Part shown: positions 1 through 7,811 of the stretch, piece by piece
How positions within the stretch are numbered: the first letter of the stretch is position 1
How the letters are laid out: each line of letters opens with the position of its first letter
NCBI GenBank assembly: GCA_025455505.1
Contig: JALOMK010000015.1
Coordinates: 1 to 14,825 of the forward strand
Origin: Bacteroidales bacterium
GTDB taxonomy: Bacteria; Bacteroidota; Bacteroidia; Bacteroidales; VadinHA17
Reading direction: 5' to 3'
Length of the DNA: 14,825 nt
Notes under the pieces: model-generated
Databases searched by the model: none
Seen by the model: the letters and a program-made list of their open reading frames with translations, nothing else
What the model was told of the DNA's origin: nothing
Made by a program: the position numbers and the translations under genes

Positions 1-1
1 C

Positions 2-1765
2 CGCAAGGGCGAGGATGTTGTAAACATGAACTATGCCGCAATTGACAAGGGCAGCGAGGTCATAAAAATTGAGATACCTGAAGAATGGGCAACCATTAAG
101 GTTGAGAAAAAAGCCGATACACGGAATGTTCCCGCTTTCATCAAGGAGGTAATGGAACCCATCAACAGCCTTAAGGGTGATGATCTTCCTGTAAGCGCGT
201 TCCTTGGAAGGGAAGACGGTACCTTCCCGGCAGGAACCTCGCAGTACGAAAAGAGGGGTATTGCAGTCAACGTGCCTGAATGGCAGCCGAACGAGTGTAT
301 TCAGTGCAACCAGTGCTCATACGTATGTCCTCATGCAGCCATCCGTCCTTTCCTTCTTACAGAGGAGGAGGCTAAAAATGCACCCGCGGGTTCAGATACA
401 ATACAGGGCATCCCCGGAGCACTGAAAGCCTACAGGTTCAGGATCCAGGTAAGCGTACTCGACTGCACCGGCTGCAGCAACTGCGCAGACGTATGCCCGT
501 CGAAGAATAAGGCCCTCATCATGAAGCCTCTCGAAACCCAGCATGAGCAGATAGAACGCTGGACATACATGCACGAGACGGTTGGTTACAAGGACAATGT
601 TGTTGACAGGTTCGTAAACGTCAAGAACAGCCAGTTTGCACAGCCCCTCTTCGAATTCTCGGGAGCATGCGCAGGCTGCGGTGAGACGCCTTACATCAAG
701 TCAATAACCCAGCTTTTCGGTGAAAGGATGGTCGTTTCAAACGCCACCGGCTGCTCCTCAATCTACGGCGGGTCGGCTCCCTCAACACCATATACGACAA
801 ACAAGAACGGACATGGCCCCGCATGGGCAAATTCACTGTTCGAGGACAATGCTGAATACGGCTATGGCATATCGCTTGGCGCAAACAAGATGAGAAGCAG
901 GATAGCCCAGAAGATGAATGAGAACATGGATGCAGTTTCACCAGCGACAAAAGAAGCCTTTAATGAATGGCTTGGCGTTTTTGACAATGGAGAGGCTTCT
1001 AAAGCTGCATCAGCAAAGGTTGTTGATGCCTGCACAAGCGAAAAAGCACCCGTGGCTGCTGAAATTCTGTCACTGAAACAGTACCTGACAAAAAAATCGC
1101 ACTGGATATTTGGCGGCGACGGATGGGCCTATGATATAGGTTACGGAGGACTCGACCACGTTCTTGCCTCAGGCGAAGATGTGAATGTCCTTGTCCTCGA
1201 TACCGAAGTATATTCGAATACAGGAGGCCAGGCTTCAAAGTCGACACCCGTTGGTGCAGTTGCAAAATTTGCCGCATCGGGTAAAAAAATCCGTAAGAAG
1301 GACCTTGGCCTCATGGCAATGAGCTATGGTTACGTCTATGTTGCACAGGTAGCAATGGGGGCGAATAATGCACAGTTCTTCAAGGCCCTGAAGGAAGCAG
1401 AAGCATATCCCGGACCTTCACTTATTATCGCTTACTCGCCTTGTATCAACCATGGACTGAGAGACGGAATGGGAAAAACACAGGCTCAGACAAAAGCCGC
1501 CGTTGAAGCGGGATACTGGCACAACTACAGGTACAATCCTGTTCTTGAGGCAGAAGGCAAGAATCCCTTCATTCTGGATTCCAAGGAACCTGACTGGTCA
1601 AAATTCCAGGACTTCCTTAAATCAGAAGTGCGCTACACTTCACTTGTAAAAGCCTTCCCGAAAGAAGCCGAAGTGCTCTTCAAGGCTGCTGAGGAAAACT
1701 CCCGGTGGAGATATAAGCAGTACCAGAGGCTGGCATCAGCCCCTGATTTTGCAAAGGCAGAATAA
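2..1765 (+). CDS. nifJ: Pyruvate:ferredoxin (flavodoxin) oxidoreductase, C-terminal half (5' end outside window)
   Basis: Oxidises pyruvate with CoA to acetyl-CoA and CO2, passing electrons to ferredoxin or flavodoxin; cytoplasmic. The frame is open to the left edge, so the first ATG at 26 is internal; about 588 of a usual ~1170-1200 residues are present. Numbering from that ATG: a two-[4Fe-4S] ferredoxin domain has Cys 91/94/97/101 and 147/150/153/157. The thiamine-diphosphate domain follows, with CAGCGET (Cys215, Cys218), TGCSS (Cys243) and SPCINHG (Cys473), which match the four known ligands of the proximal cluster. The TPP/Mg motif GDGWAYDIGYGGLDHV is at about 364-379, continuing into EVYSNTGGQASKSTP. 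All key residues are intact, so it should be active. The pyruvate-binding and gamma domains lie off the window. A strong terminator follows directly, so nifJ seems to be the last gene of its transcript. Identification is very secure. Confidence 0.97.
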   Translation, partial: RKGEDVVNMNYAAIDKGSEVIKIEIPEEWATIKVEKKADTRNVPAFIKEVMEPINSLKGDDLPVSAFLGREDGTFPAGTSQYEKRGIAVNVPEWQPNECIQCNQCSYVCPHAAIRPFLLTEEEAKNAPAGSDTIQGIPGALKAYRFRIQVSVLDCTGCSNCADVCPSKNKALIMKPLETQHEQIERWTYMHETVGYKDNVVDRFVNVKNSQFAQPLFEFSGACAGCGETPYIKSITQLFGERMVVSNATGCSSIYGGSAPSTPYTTNKNGHGPAWANSLFEDNAEYGYGISLGANKMRSRIAQKMNENMDAVSPATKEAFNEWLGVFDNGEASKAASAKVVDACTSEKAPVAAEILSLKQYLTKKSHWIFGGDGWAYDIGYGGLDHVLASGEDVNVLVLDTEVYSNTGGQASKSTPVGAVAKFAASGKKIRKKDLGLMAMSYGYVYVAQVAMGANNAQFFKALKEAEAYPGPSLIIAYSPCINHGLRDGMGKTQAQTKAAVEAGYWHNYRYNPVLEAEGKNPFILDSKEPDWSKFQDFLKSEVRYTSLVKAFPKEAEVLFKAAEENSRWRYKQYQRLASAPDFAKAE

Positions 1766-1770
1766 AACAG

Positions 1771-1811
1771 GGAGGCCGTCTCACGAAAAGAGGCGGCCTT
1801 CTTTATTTTAT
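1771..1811 (+). terminator. Intrinsic terminator of nifJ
   Basis: The arms AGGCCGTCTC (1773-1782) and GAGGCGGCCT (1790-1799) pair over 10 bp with one G-U, around the 7-nt loop ACGAAAA. A T-rich tract follows from 1799 (TTCTTTATTTTATT). It starts 7 bases after the nifJ stop codon and is the clearest protein-gene terminator in the window. Confidence 0.88.
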
Positions 1812-1814
1812 TCA

Positions 1815-1822
1815 TAAATTTG
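1815..1822 (+). promoter_or_regulatory. Putative Bacteroidetes -7 box upstream of ruvX
   Basis: TAAATTTG fits the phylum -7 consensus TAnnTTTG. It lies just after the nifJ terminator and 23 bp before the ruvX ATG, so transcription would start near 1828. No good -33 TTTG is visible at the expected distance, because that position falls in the terminator stem. Support is therefore the motif and its placement only. Confidence 0.5.
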
Positions 1823-1845
1823 CAGGCAAGACCAGGGACAGCCGC

Positions 1846-2277
1846 ATGGGTAGAATTATGGCAATAGATTATGGAAAAAAACGAGTGGGAGTTGCTGTCA
1901 CAGATCCCCTCAGGATTATTGCATCACCGCTTGAGACAGTGCCTGCCGCCGCGATCGAGAAATTTCTTTCTGAATACTTAAGCAAGGAAAAAGTCGATGA
2001 ACTTGTTGTAGGCTACCCCAGGAAACTGAACAATGAACCAAGTGAATCTGTTAAATACATCGATCCATTCATCGCCCGCCTCAGGAAACTTTTCCCCGGC
2101 ATCCCTGTTAACCTTGCCGATGAACGTTTCACAACTTCAATCGCCAAAAGGGCCCTGATAGAAGGCGGTTTGAAAAGGAGCGACAGGATGGATAAATCAA
2201 TAGCCGACAAGGTCAGCGCCTCGCTTATCCTTCAGTCGTATATTGAAAAGATGAACTTCATGAATAAAAAGAAATAA
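1846..2277 (+). CDS. ruvX: RuvX/YqgF family putative pre-16S rRNA nuclease / Holliday-junction resolvase-like protein
   Basis: A small RNase H-fold protein of 143 residues, a normal length for the family. Members are linked to maturation of the 16S rRNA 5' end, and were earlier proposed as Holliday junction resolvases. Visible motifs are the N-terminal IDYGKKRVGVAVTD with its catalytic-type Asp, VVGYPRKLNNEPSE (the family VVGLP-type strand), DERFTTSIAKRAL, and the C-terminal DKSIADKVSASLILQSYIE helix with the last acidic residue. The ATG at 1846 is chosen because it gives the usual short lead (MGRIMAIDYG); an ATG at 1858 is possible but would leave almost no first strand. It is followed after 2 bp by def, so the two form an operon. 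Which of the two activities applies here cannot be told from sequence. Confidence 0.93.
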   Translation: MGRIMAIDYGKKRVGVAVTDPLRIIASPLETVPAAAIEKFLSEYLSKEKVDELVVGYPRKLNNEPSESVKYIDPFIARLRKLFPGIPVNLADERFTTSIAKRALIEGGLKRSDRMDKSIADKVSASLILQSYIEKMNFMNKKK

Positions 2278-2279
2278 AA

Positions 2280-2852
2280 ATGATCTACCCGATAGTAGTA
2301 TACGGACACCCCTTGCTGAGGAAAGTTGCAGAAGACATTGGCAGGGACTATCCCGGGCTTGAGCAGTTCATCGGGGACCTGTTCGAGACAATGTACAATG
2401 CCGACGGGCTGGGTCTGGCAGCTCCCCAGGTTGGCAAACCGATCAGGATATTTGTTATTGACGGCAGGGCACTTGCCGAAGATGATGCTGAAATGGGTGC
2501 TTTCAGAAAGGTTTTCATTAACGCACATATACTGGAGAAGGCAGGCGAAACTGAACTTATGACTGAAGGATGCCTCAGTATCCCCAACCTGAGGGAGGAA
2601 GTAAACAGGGAGGGCAGAATCAGGATAGAATACTATGATGAGAACTGGGAATTCCACGATGAGATATATGAAGGATATAAGGCAAGGGTTATACAGCATG
2701 AATATGATCACCTCGAAGGAATTATGTTCACCGACCGCATCAACCCCCTGCGCAGAAGGCTCATCAGGGGGAAGCTCCTTGCAATCAGCAAGGGTAAATT
2801 CGAAGCCGACTACCGGACAATCCTTCCGGGCATGAAGACAAAAAGCGCCTGA
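2280..2852 (+). CDS. def: Peptide deformylase
   Basis: Removes the formyl group from the initiator methionine of new proteins; cytoplasmic, acting at the ribosome exit, and usually essential. The protein has 190 residues, as usual. All three signature motifs are intact: GLGLAAPQVG near residues 41-50, EGCLSIP near 99-105 with the metal-binding Cys, and HEYDHLEG near 140-147 with two metal-binding His and the catalytic Glu. The start codon comes 2 bp after the ruvX stop, so translation is probably coupled. The stop codon sits in the loop of a small terminator-like hairpin. Identification is secure. Confidence 0.96.
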   Translation: MIYPIVVYGHPLLRKVAEDIGRDYPGLEQFIGDLFETMYNADGLGLAAPQVGKPIRIFVIDGRALAEDDAEMGAFRKVFINAHILEKAGETELMTEGCLSIPNLREEVNREGRIRIEYYDENWEFHDEIYEGYKARVIQHEYDHLEGIMFTDRINPLRRRLIRGKLLAISKGKFEADYRTILPGMKTKSA

Positions 2853-2860
2853 CGCTTTTT
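2840..2860 (+). terminator. Small terminator-like hairpin containing the def stop codon
   Basis: AAAAAGCG (2840-2847) and CGCTTTTT (2853-2860) form a perfect 8-bp inverted repeat around the loop CCTGA, which contains the def stop TGA. The right arm supplies the U tract. Only three of eight pairs are G-C, so termination may be partial. Ribosomes ending at the stop would cover the hairpin. Confidence 0.5.
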
Positions 2861-2896
2861 ATCCCGTTTCCGGGGCTTTATAAAACATGCTTTTCG

Positions 2897-2904
2897 TAAC
2901 TTTG
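2897..2904 (+). promoter_or_regulatory. Putative -7 box upstream of comEC
   Basis: TAACTTTG matches TAnnTTTG and lies 23 bp before the GTG start, predicting transcription from about 2910 and a leader of under 20 nt. The TTTA at 2877-2880 is closer than the preferred ~19-bp spacing, so the -33 element is weak or absent. Confidence 0.5.
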
Positions 2905-2927
2905 TACAGTCTCAACAGCTGCAGACT

Positions 2928-4943
2928 GTGCTGCGCAAGGAAATTCCCTTTGTCCGCATAGTATTACCATTGTGTGCGGGGATAATCTCGGGTGTTTATT
3001 ATACTCCCGGCCTCAGTATTATATTATCCGTTGCAGTCCTAAGCCTCCTGCTTTTCGTTGCAGGACTCACTGAAAGAAATAGAGAGGAGAGCCGCTTATT
3101 CGGAGCAGCCTTCTTCATTACCCTCATAATGGCAGGGAATACGCTTTACTGTTTTCAGAACAGGAAGCTGTCACGCCTGGACGACAGGGAAAAACTGCTC
3201 CTGTGCAGGCTTGCGGCCTTCCCTGAAGAAAGGGAAAAAAGCATAAGGCTGAAAATGAGTCTTTCCGGTGCCATATGCGGCGATTCGGTTTGCCCGCTTG
3301 AGGGCTCTGTGCTCTTTTACTGCAGAAGCGGTGAAATATGGGAAAGCAGCCAGCCTGGAGACATCTTCCTTATTCGCTGCCGGCCCTCGGAGATCAGGAA
3401 CAGGGGCAATCCCTTTGAGTTCGACTACAGGTTCTACATGGTAAACAAGGGTGTAAGATATTATGCCTTTATCGACAACCGGGATATACTTTTAAGACAT
3501 GTTCCTGCTTCAAGAAGCTTCCCTTACAAGGCGCTTATCCTAAGCCACAGGATTGTTCAGACGTACAGCGAAAGAGGCGTTTCAGGCGAAAGACTTGCCG
3601 CAGTTGCAGCAGTCACACTCGGAGAAAAAAGGATGCTCGGGGAGGACATGAAGCAGGATTTCATTGCCGCCGGGGTGATGCATATTATGGCAGTGTCGGG
3701 ACTGCATGCAGTTATTCTCAGTATGCTTGTAATGAACATCCTCTTTTTTCTAAGGAAAAAGATGAACTGGGCCAGGATACTGATCTCACTTGCCGTGCTC
3801 TGGATCTTTTCATTCATGACAGGGCTGACACCCTCTGTGCTCAGGGCAACGATGATGTTTACTTTCTACCAGGCCGGTAACTTATTAAAAAGGCCAGTGA
3901 ACCCGGTGAATTCAGTCCTGGCCTCGGCTTTCCTGCTGATACTAATCAACCCTGGGGTGATCTTTGACGCCGGTTTTCTTCTCTCCTATTCGGCCGTCCT
4001 GTTCATTATATGCTTTTATAATCCCCTCTCCGCCCTTCTGAATCCGGAAGGTTTCATTGCCCGCAAATGCTGGCAGCTTGCATCTGTGTCGCTGGTGGCC
4101 CAGGCAGCGACAGTGCCTCTGACAATAATGATGTTCAACAGGTTTCCACTGTACTTTCTATTTGCCAATATTATAATAGTGCCGCTCTCCACCCTGATGC
4201 TTGTACTGGGCTGCCTTGTCCCGCTCACCTACCCCCTTGTCAGGCTGTCACAAGGCCTTGCCTGGCTCCTTGACAGAATTACAGGACTCACTCTTCTAAT
4301 TACCCACCAGGTAGCTGATCTCCCCTCGGCGTCAGTAATGAATATTGGCATGACTACGCCAGAATGTATTTCACTGTCAGTCGTGTTGTTTTTTCTCCTG
4401 CGCTACCTGCTGAACAGGAAAACGACCTCGCCGCTGCCGGTGCTTGCAGCGACCCTGCTCTATGTGACACTTAACACTGCAGCGAAGATAAAAACAAGAA
4501 GCACTGACGAGCTGATCGTTTATAACTCAATGGCCGGCAACAGTGTCGGTATAAGGTCAGGCATGAAGCTATCACTTTACTGCAGCGCGGAACCTGTTCC
4601 GCCTGAGGTTCTGAGACACTGTTCGGCGCTCGGTTTGAGGCTTAAAATGTCTTTATATGGCAGCAGAAATGTACTTCTCAGTGCCGGGGAATCACGGATA
4701 CTTCTCACAGACAGGCTGAACAGGGAGATAATGCCTGAAGCATCGCTCCAATATATTGTGCTCACCGGACGGCCTGGCCCCAATGATAAAACACCTGAGC
4801 TCCCCGGAAATACTTTTCTGATAGTTGCTTCAACTTTGCCAAAAGGTATGGAGGCATCTCTTACCGGGAAAATGGCAGGCCACATACATCTTGTAAGTAA
4901 ATCAGGGGCTTTTGTTGACAGGCTGGACCCAGTTGTCAAATAA
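2928..4943 (+). CDS. comEC: ComEC/Rec2-family DNA internalisation membrane protein without a beta-lactamase-like domain
   Basis: ComEC forms the inner-membrane channel for single-stranded DNA in natural transformation. This 671-residue protein starts with GTG; no in-frame ATG or GTG lies between it and the -7 box. N-terminal membrane segments cover about 8-70. A soluble OB-like (DUF4131) region follows, with the family NPFEFDY motif at 161-167. The Competence domain starts near 220, with GVMHIMAVSGLHAVIL (249-264), FMTGLTPSVLRATMMF, FDAGFLLSYSAVLFI and AQAATVPLTIMMFNRFPLYF, and membrane helices run to about 517. The last ~145 residues are soluble but lack the HxHxDH metal-binding motif of longer ComEC proteins. 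Short forms like this are common in Bacteroidetes. Other competence genes are not in the window, so DNA uptake is a family-based inference. Confidence 0.88.
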   Translation: MLRKEIPFVRIVLPLCAGIISGVYYTPGLSIILSVAVLSLLLFVAGLTERNREESRLFGAAFFITLIMAGNTLYCFQNRKLSRLDDREKLLLCRLAAFPEEREKSIRLKMSLSGAICGDSVCPLEGSVLFYCRSGEIWESSQPGDIFLIRCRPSEIRNRGNPFEFDYRFYMVNKGVRYYAFIDNRDILLRHVPASRSFPYKALILSHRIVQTYSERGVSGERLAAVAAVTLGEKRMLGEDMKQDFIAAGVMHIMAVSGLHAVILSMLVMNILFFLRKKMNWARILISLAVLWIFSFMTGLTPSVLRATMMFTFYQAGNLLKRPVNPVNSVLASAFLLILINPGVIFDAGFLLSYSAVLFIICFYNPLSALLNPEGFIARKCWQLASVSLVAQAATVPLTIMMFNRFPLYFLFANIIIVPLSTLMLVLGCLVPLTYPLVRLSQGLAWLLDRITGLTLLITHQVADLPSASVMNIGMTTPECISLSVVLFFLLRYLLNRKTTSPLPVLAATLLYVTLNTAAKIKTRSTDELIVYNSMAGNSVGIRSGMKLSLYCSAEPVPPEVLRHCSALGLRLKMSLYGSRNVLLSAGESRILLTDRLNREIMPEASLQYIVLTGRPGPNDKTPELPGNTFLIVASTLPKGMEASLTGKMAGHIHLVSKSGAFVDRLDPVVK

Positions 4944-4978
4944 AGGCGGTAAAATTTATTTATGAGCCATATACTTCG

Positions 4979-4986
4979 TAATTTTG
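4979..4986 (+). promoter_or_regulatory. Putative -7 box of the trkA-trkH operon
   Basis: TAATTTTG matches TAnnTTTG. A TTTA at 4955-4958 lies 20 bp upstream, near the place of the -33 TTTG. Transcription would begin at about 4992, after the ATG at 4962 but before the ATG at 5013. The position therefore argues for the downstream start of trkA. Confidence 0.55.
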
Positions 4987-5012
4987 GCTACTTTGACATT
5001 TTCAATCACCAG

Positions 5013-6353
5013 ATGAGAATAATTATTGCAGGCGCAGGCGAAGTGGGAACACATCTTGCAAAGATGCTTTCGAACGAGAATCATGAGATAATCCTTATTG
5101 ATCCCGAGGAGAAGCGTCTCAAACCGGTTGACAGCACTCTTGATCTTCTTACATACGACGGATCTGCAACATCCATCAGCATACTGGCGGAGGCTCTTGC
5201 CAAAAAGACAGATCTCTTCATTGCAGTAACACATTCCGAGGATACAAATATTGTTTCGGCAATTCTTGCCAAGAAATTCGGCGCTCTCAAGACAATTGCC
5301 AGGATCGACAACCTCGACTATCTTGAAAACAGCACACTTGAATACTTCAGATCACTCGGAATCGATTCCCTTATATACCCGGAGCTTATTGCCGCGAGAG
5401 AGGTCCTCGGACTGCTTCATGAAACAGGAGCCTCAGATTTCATGGAATTCTGCGGTGGCAAGCTTGCAATGTACGTACAGAAACTCGACGAAAAGGCACC
5501 TATAATAAACAAGAGTCTCCAGGAAATTGCTGTAATCTTCAAGACCGATGATTACAGGGCCGTTGCAATCAAGAGAGCCGGAAAAACAATAATCCCCAGG
5601 GGAAATGAGCAGTTTCTGCTTGGAGATCTTGTCTATGTAATATCCACCCAGCTTGGCATAGAAGAGATGATGAAGACCTCCGGGAAAGAGAACTTCGAGG
5701 CCAGGAACATTATGATACTCGGCGGCAGCAGGATAGGGAAACATGTCGCCCTCTACATGCAGAACAAATGCCAGGTTAAGCTTATCGATTACAGCCTGGA
5801 GCGCTGCGAAGCCCTTGCCGAGATTCTCGACAACACGCTGATTATTAATGGCGACGGGCGAAATGTTGATCTCCTTGAACAGGAAGGCATTTCAAAAGTG
5901 GATGCATTTGTCGCTGTAACAGGCAACTCCGAAACAAACATCCTCTCCTGCCTCATAGCTTCAAGGATGGGTGTGAGGAAAACAATCGCCGAGGTTGAAA
6001 ACATGGAGTATATAAACCTTGCCGAAAACACAGGCATCGATACTATTATAAACAAGAAGATTTCGGCAGCCAGCAGGATATTCAGGCATACATTCAATCC
6101 GAATGTCACACAGGTCAAGTACATGACCGGGGCTGAAGCCGAAGTTCTTGAGTTCAATGTCCCGGCTAATTCAAAGATCACGAAGGGCACACTCCGGAGT
6201 TTAGGTTTTCCGAAGGATGCCATTGTAGGTGGAGGTATAAGGGATGGTGTTCCTTTCATTGCCACCGGTGACACTATAATAAATGCCGGCGACAAGGTTG
6301 TTGTATTCTCCCTGCCTGCAGCATATGACAAGATTTCGAAATACTTCACCTGA
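5013..6353 (+). CDS. trkA: Trk potassium uptake system NAD-binding regulatory protein TrkA
   Basis: Cytoplasmic gating subunit of the Trk potassium uptake system, binding nucleotides and attaching to TrkH. The 446-residue protein has two RCK_N/RCK_C repeats. The first Rossmann motif GAGEVG is at 7-12, with the acidic strand-2 residue D30 (ILIDPEE). RCK_C-1 ends near 215. The second Rossmann domain begins at RNIMILGGSRIG (231-242), with LIDYSLERC and AVTGNSETNILSC, and RCK_C-2 covers about 365-446. The frame is open back to an ATG at 4962, but I chose 5013 because family members begin with M(K/R)IIIAGAGEVG and because a promoter box lies inside the longer version. trkH follows 6 bp after the stop. 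Both halves look complete. Confidence 0.94.
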   Translation: MRIIIAGAGEVGTHLAKMLSNENHEIILIDPEEKRLKPVDSTLDLLTYDGSATSISILAEALAKKTDLFIAVTHSEDTNIVSAILAKKFGALKTIARIDNLDYLENSTLEYFRSLGIDSLIYPELIAAREVLGLLHETGASDFMEFCGGKLAMYVQKLDEKAPIINKSLQEIAVIFKTDDYRAVAIKRAGKTIIPRGNEQFLLGDLVYVISTQLGIEEMMKTSGKENFEARNIMILGGSRIGKHVALYMQNKCQVKLIDYSLERCEALAEILDNTLIINGDGRNVDLLEQEGISKVDAFVAVTGNSETNILSCLIASRMGVRKTIAEVENMEYINLAENTGIDTIINKKISAASRIFRHTFNPNVTQVKYMTGAEAEVLEFNVPANSKITKGTLRSLGFPKDAIVGGGIRDGVPFIATGDTIINAGDKVVVFSLPAAYDKISKYFT

Positions 6354-6359
6354 CCAGGG

Positions 6360-7808
6360 ATGCTGAATTTCAGGATTATATCGAGGATACTGGGACAAGT
6401 GCTCATCCTCGAAGGCATCTTTATGCTTCTGCCCGGACTCGTTTCGCTCATTTACGGAGAAAAGGCAGCTTCTGCGTTTTTGTTTTCCGCCCTTATAACT
6501 ATAATATCGGGGGCTATGGTTTTCAGCCCGCTAAGAAATGAGGAAAAACTCTATGGAAACAGGGAAGGCTATGTCATTCTTACCGGCATCTGGGTCCTTC
6601 TGATCCTGTTCGGCACCCTCCCGTGGATTATAGGGGGAAAAGCCTGGAGTTTCACTGATGCCCTTTTCGAATCGGCCGCTGGTTTTACAACAACTGCTGC
6701 TACGGCAATTGACGATCTTGAGGCCCTGCCTCGAGGATTCCTGTTCTGGCGCAGCCTTACACAGTGGATGGGAGGACTGGGTATAATTCTCGTGGCCTTG
6801 TCAGTGCTGCCGGTAGTAAAAGCTGTAAATGTGCAACTGGGAGGGGCTGAATTTTCCGGCCAGGCCCAGGACAAGATACAACCCCGCATAGTGGATGCAG
6901 CAAAGAGGATGGTCTCGATTTACATCGTCCTGACCCTTGCTGAAATAATATTTCTTGTCGCAGGCGGACTGGGTGTTTTTGATTCTGTATGCCATTCCCT
7001 GTCAACAGTTTCCTCTGGTGGTTTCTCCACAAGGAATGATGGCATATCGGCATTTGCGACTCCTTATATCAAGATAGTCCTGACAGTTTTCATGTTCCTC
7101 TCGGGAACAAGCATCACCCTGATGTATTTTGTAATCAAACGTAATTTCAGGAAGCTGAGGGAAAACAGTGAGTTCCTGTTCTACTCGTCTGTTACATTCA
7201 TTTTTGTCATCCTGGTGTCACTGCTGCTGATTGTACAGAACGGCTTTAGCACAGGCAAAGCCCTATGCGAGGGATCATTCGAGGTGGTGTCGATGCTGAC
7301 TACCACTGGTTATTATTCGAATGATTATACCCTCTGGAGCCCATCGGTAATGATACTTCTGTTCATTCTTATGTTTTCCGGGGCCATGAGCGGCTCCACA
7401 AGCGGGGGAATTAAAATCATCCGGCTTTTGCTTGTTACAAAGAATAACAGGAAGGAAATGAGGAGGCTGATTCATCCTAATGCATATATCCCTGTCAGGC
7501 TCGATAACCATGTTGTACCGGGGAGTATAATTCACTATCTGCTTATATTCATTGTCATTTATACAATCACACTCTGCACGGGGGCACTGGTGCTGGCAAT
7601 AATGGATTATGACCTGATGACCTCATTCAGCACATCAGCATCGATGCTCGCAAATATTGGACCCGGATTTGGTCCCTTCGGACCCTTTGAGAAGTATTCC
7701 ACAATGGCTGATCCCGGGAAATTGTTCCTTTCGTTTATGATGCTCCTTGGAAGGCTTGAACTGGCCTCAGTATTGCTGCTTCTTACCCGGGGCTTTTACA
7801 GGCAGTGA
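6360..7808 (+). CDS. trkH: Trk-type potassium uptake transmembrane channel protein TrkH
   Basis: Inner-membrane, potassium-conducting subunit of the Trk system, gated by TrkA encoded just upstream. The 482 residues are hydrophobic and match the family length. Four pore-loop filters, each with the key glycine, are visible: SAAGFTTTAAT (105-115), STVSSGGFSTRN (215-226), SMLTTTGYYSND (311-322) and SMLANIGPGFGP (428-439). The flexible intramembrane gate loop between repeats is FSGAMSGSTSGGIK (339-352). All four glycines are present, so a working potassium pathway is likely. The gene starts 6 bp after trkA and its expression is presumably tied to it. Its stop is only 3 bp from the end of a convergent gene, with no terminator in between. 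Confidence 0.96.
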   Translation: MLNFRIISRILGQVLILEGIFMLLPGLVSLIYGEKAASAFLFSALITIISGAMVFSPLRNEEKLYGNREGYVILTGIWVLLILFGTLPWIIGGKAWSFTDALFESAAGFTTTAATAIDDLEALPRGFLFWRSLTQWMGGLGIILVALSVLPVVKAVNVQLGGAEFSGQAQDKIQPRIVDAAKRMVSIYIVLTLAEIIFLVAGGLGVFDSVCHSLSTVSSGGFSTRNDGISAFATPYIKIVLTVFMFLSGTSITLMYFVIKRNFRKLRENSEFLFYSSVTFIFVILVSLLLIVQNGFSTGKALCEGSFEVVSMLTTTGYYSNDYTLWSPSVMILLFILMFSGAMSGSTSGGIKIIRLLLVTKNNRKEMRRLIHPNAYIPVRLDNHVVPGSIIHYLLIFIVIYTITLCTGALVLAIMDYDLMTSFSTSASMLANIGPGFGPFGPFEKYSTMADPGKLFLSFMMLLGRLELASVLLLLTRGFYRQ

Positions 7809-7811
7809 CAA

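Noticed and set aside
2232..2711. Minus-strand open frame of 159 codons opposite def
   Set aside because: def has all three catalytic motifs in the opposite strand; the antisense product matches nothing I know.
4877..4890. HIH in the ComEC C-terminus (GHIHLV) as a remnant metal site
   Set aside because: It is a lone HxH without the DH that follows in the beta-lactamase-like motif, so I do not treat it as a metal site.
5789..6451. Minus-strand open frame of 220 codons opposite trkA/trkH
   Set aside because: It lies opposite well-conserved trkA domains, has no family motif, and looks like the complement of the real gene's codon pattern.
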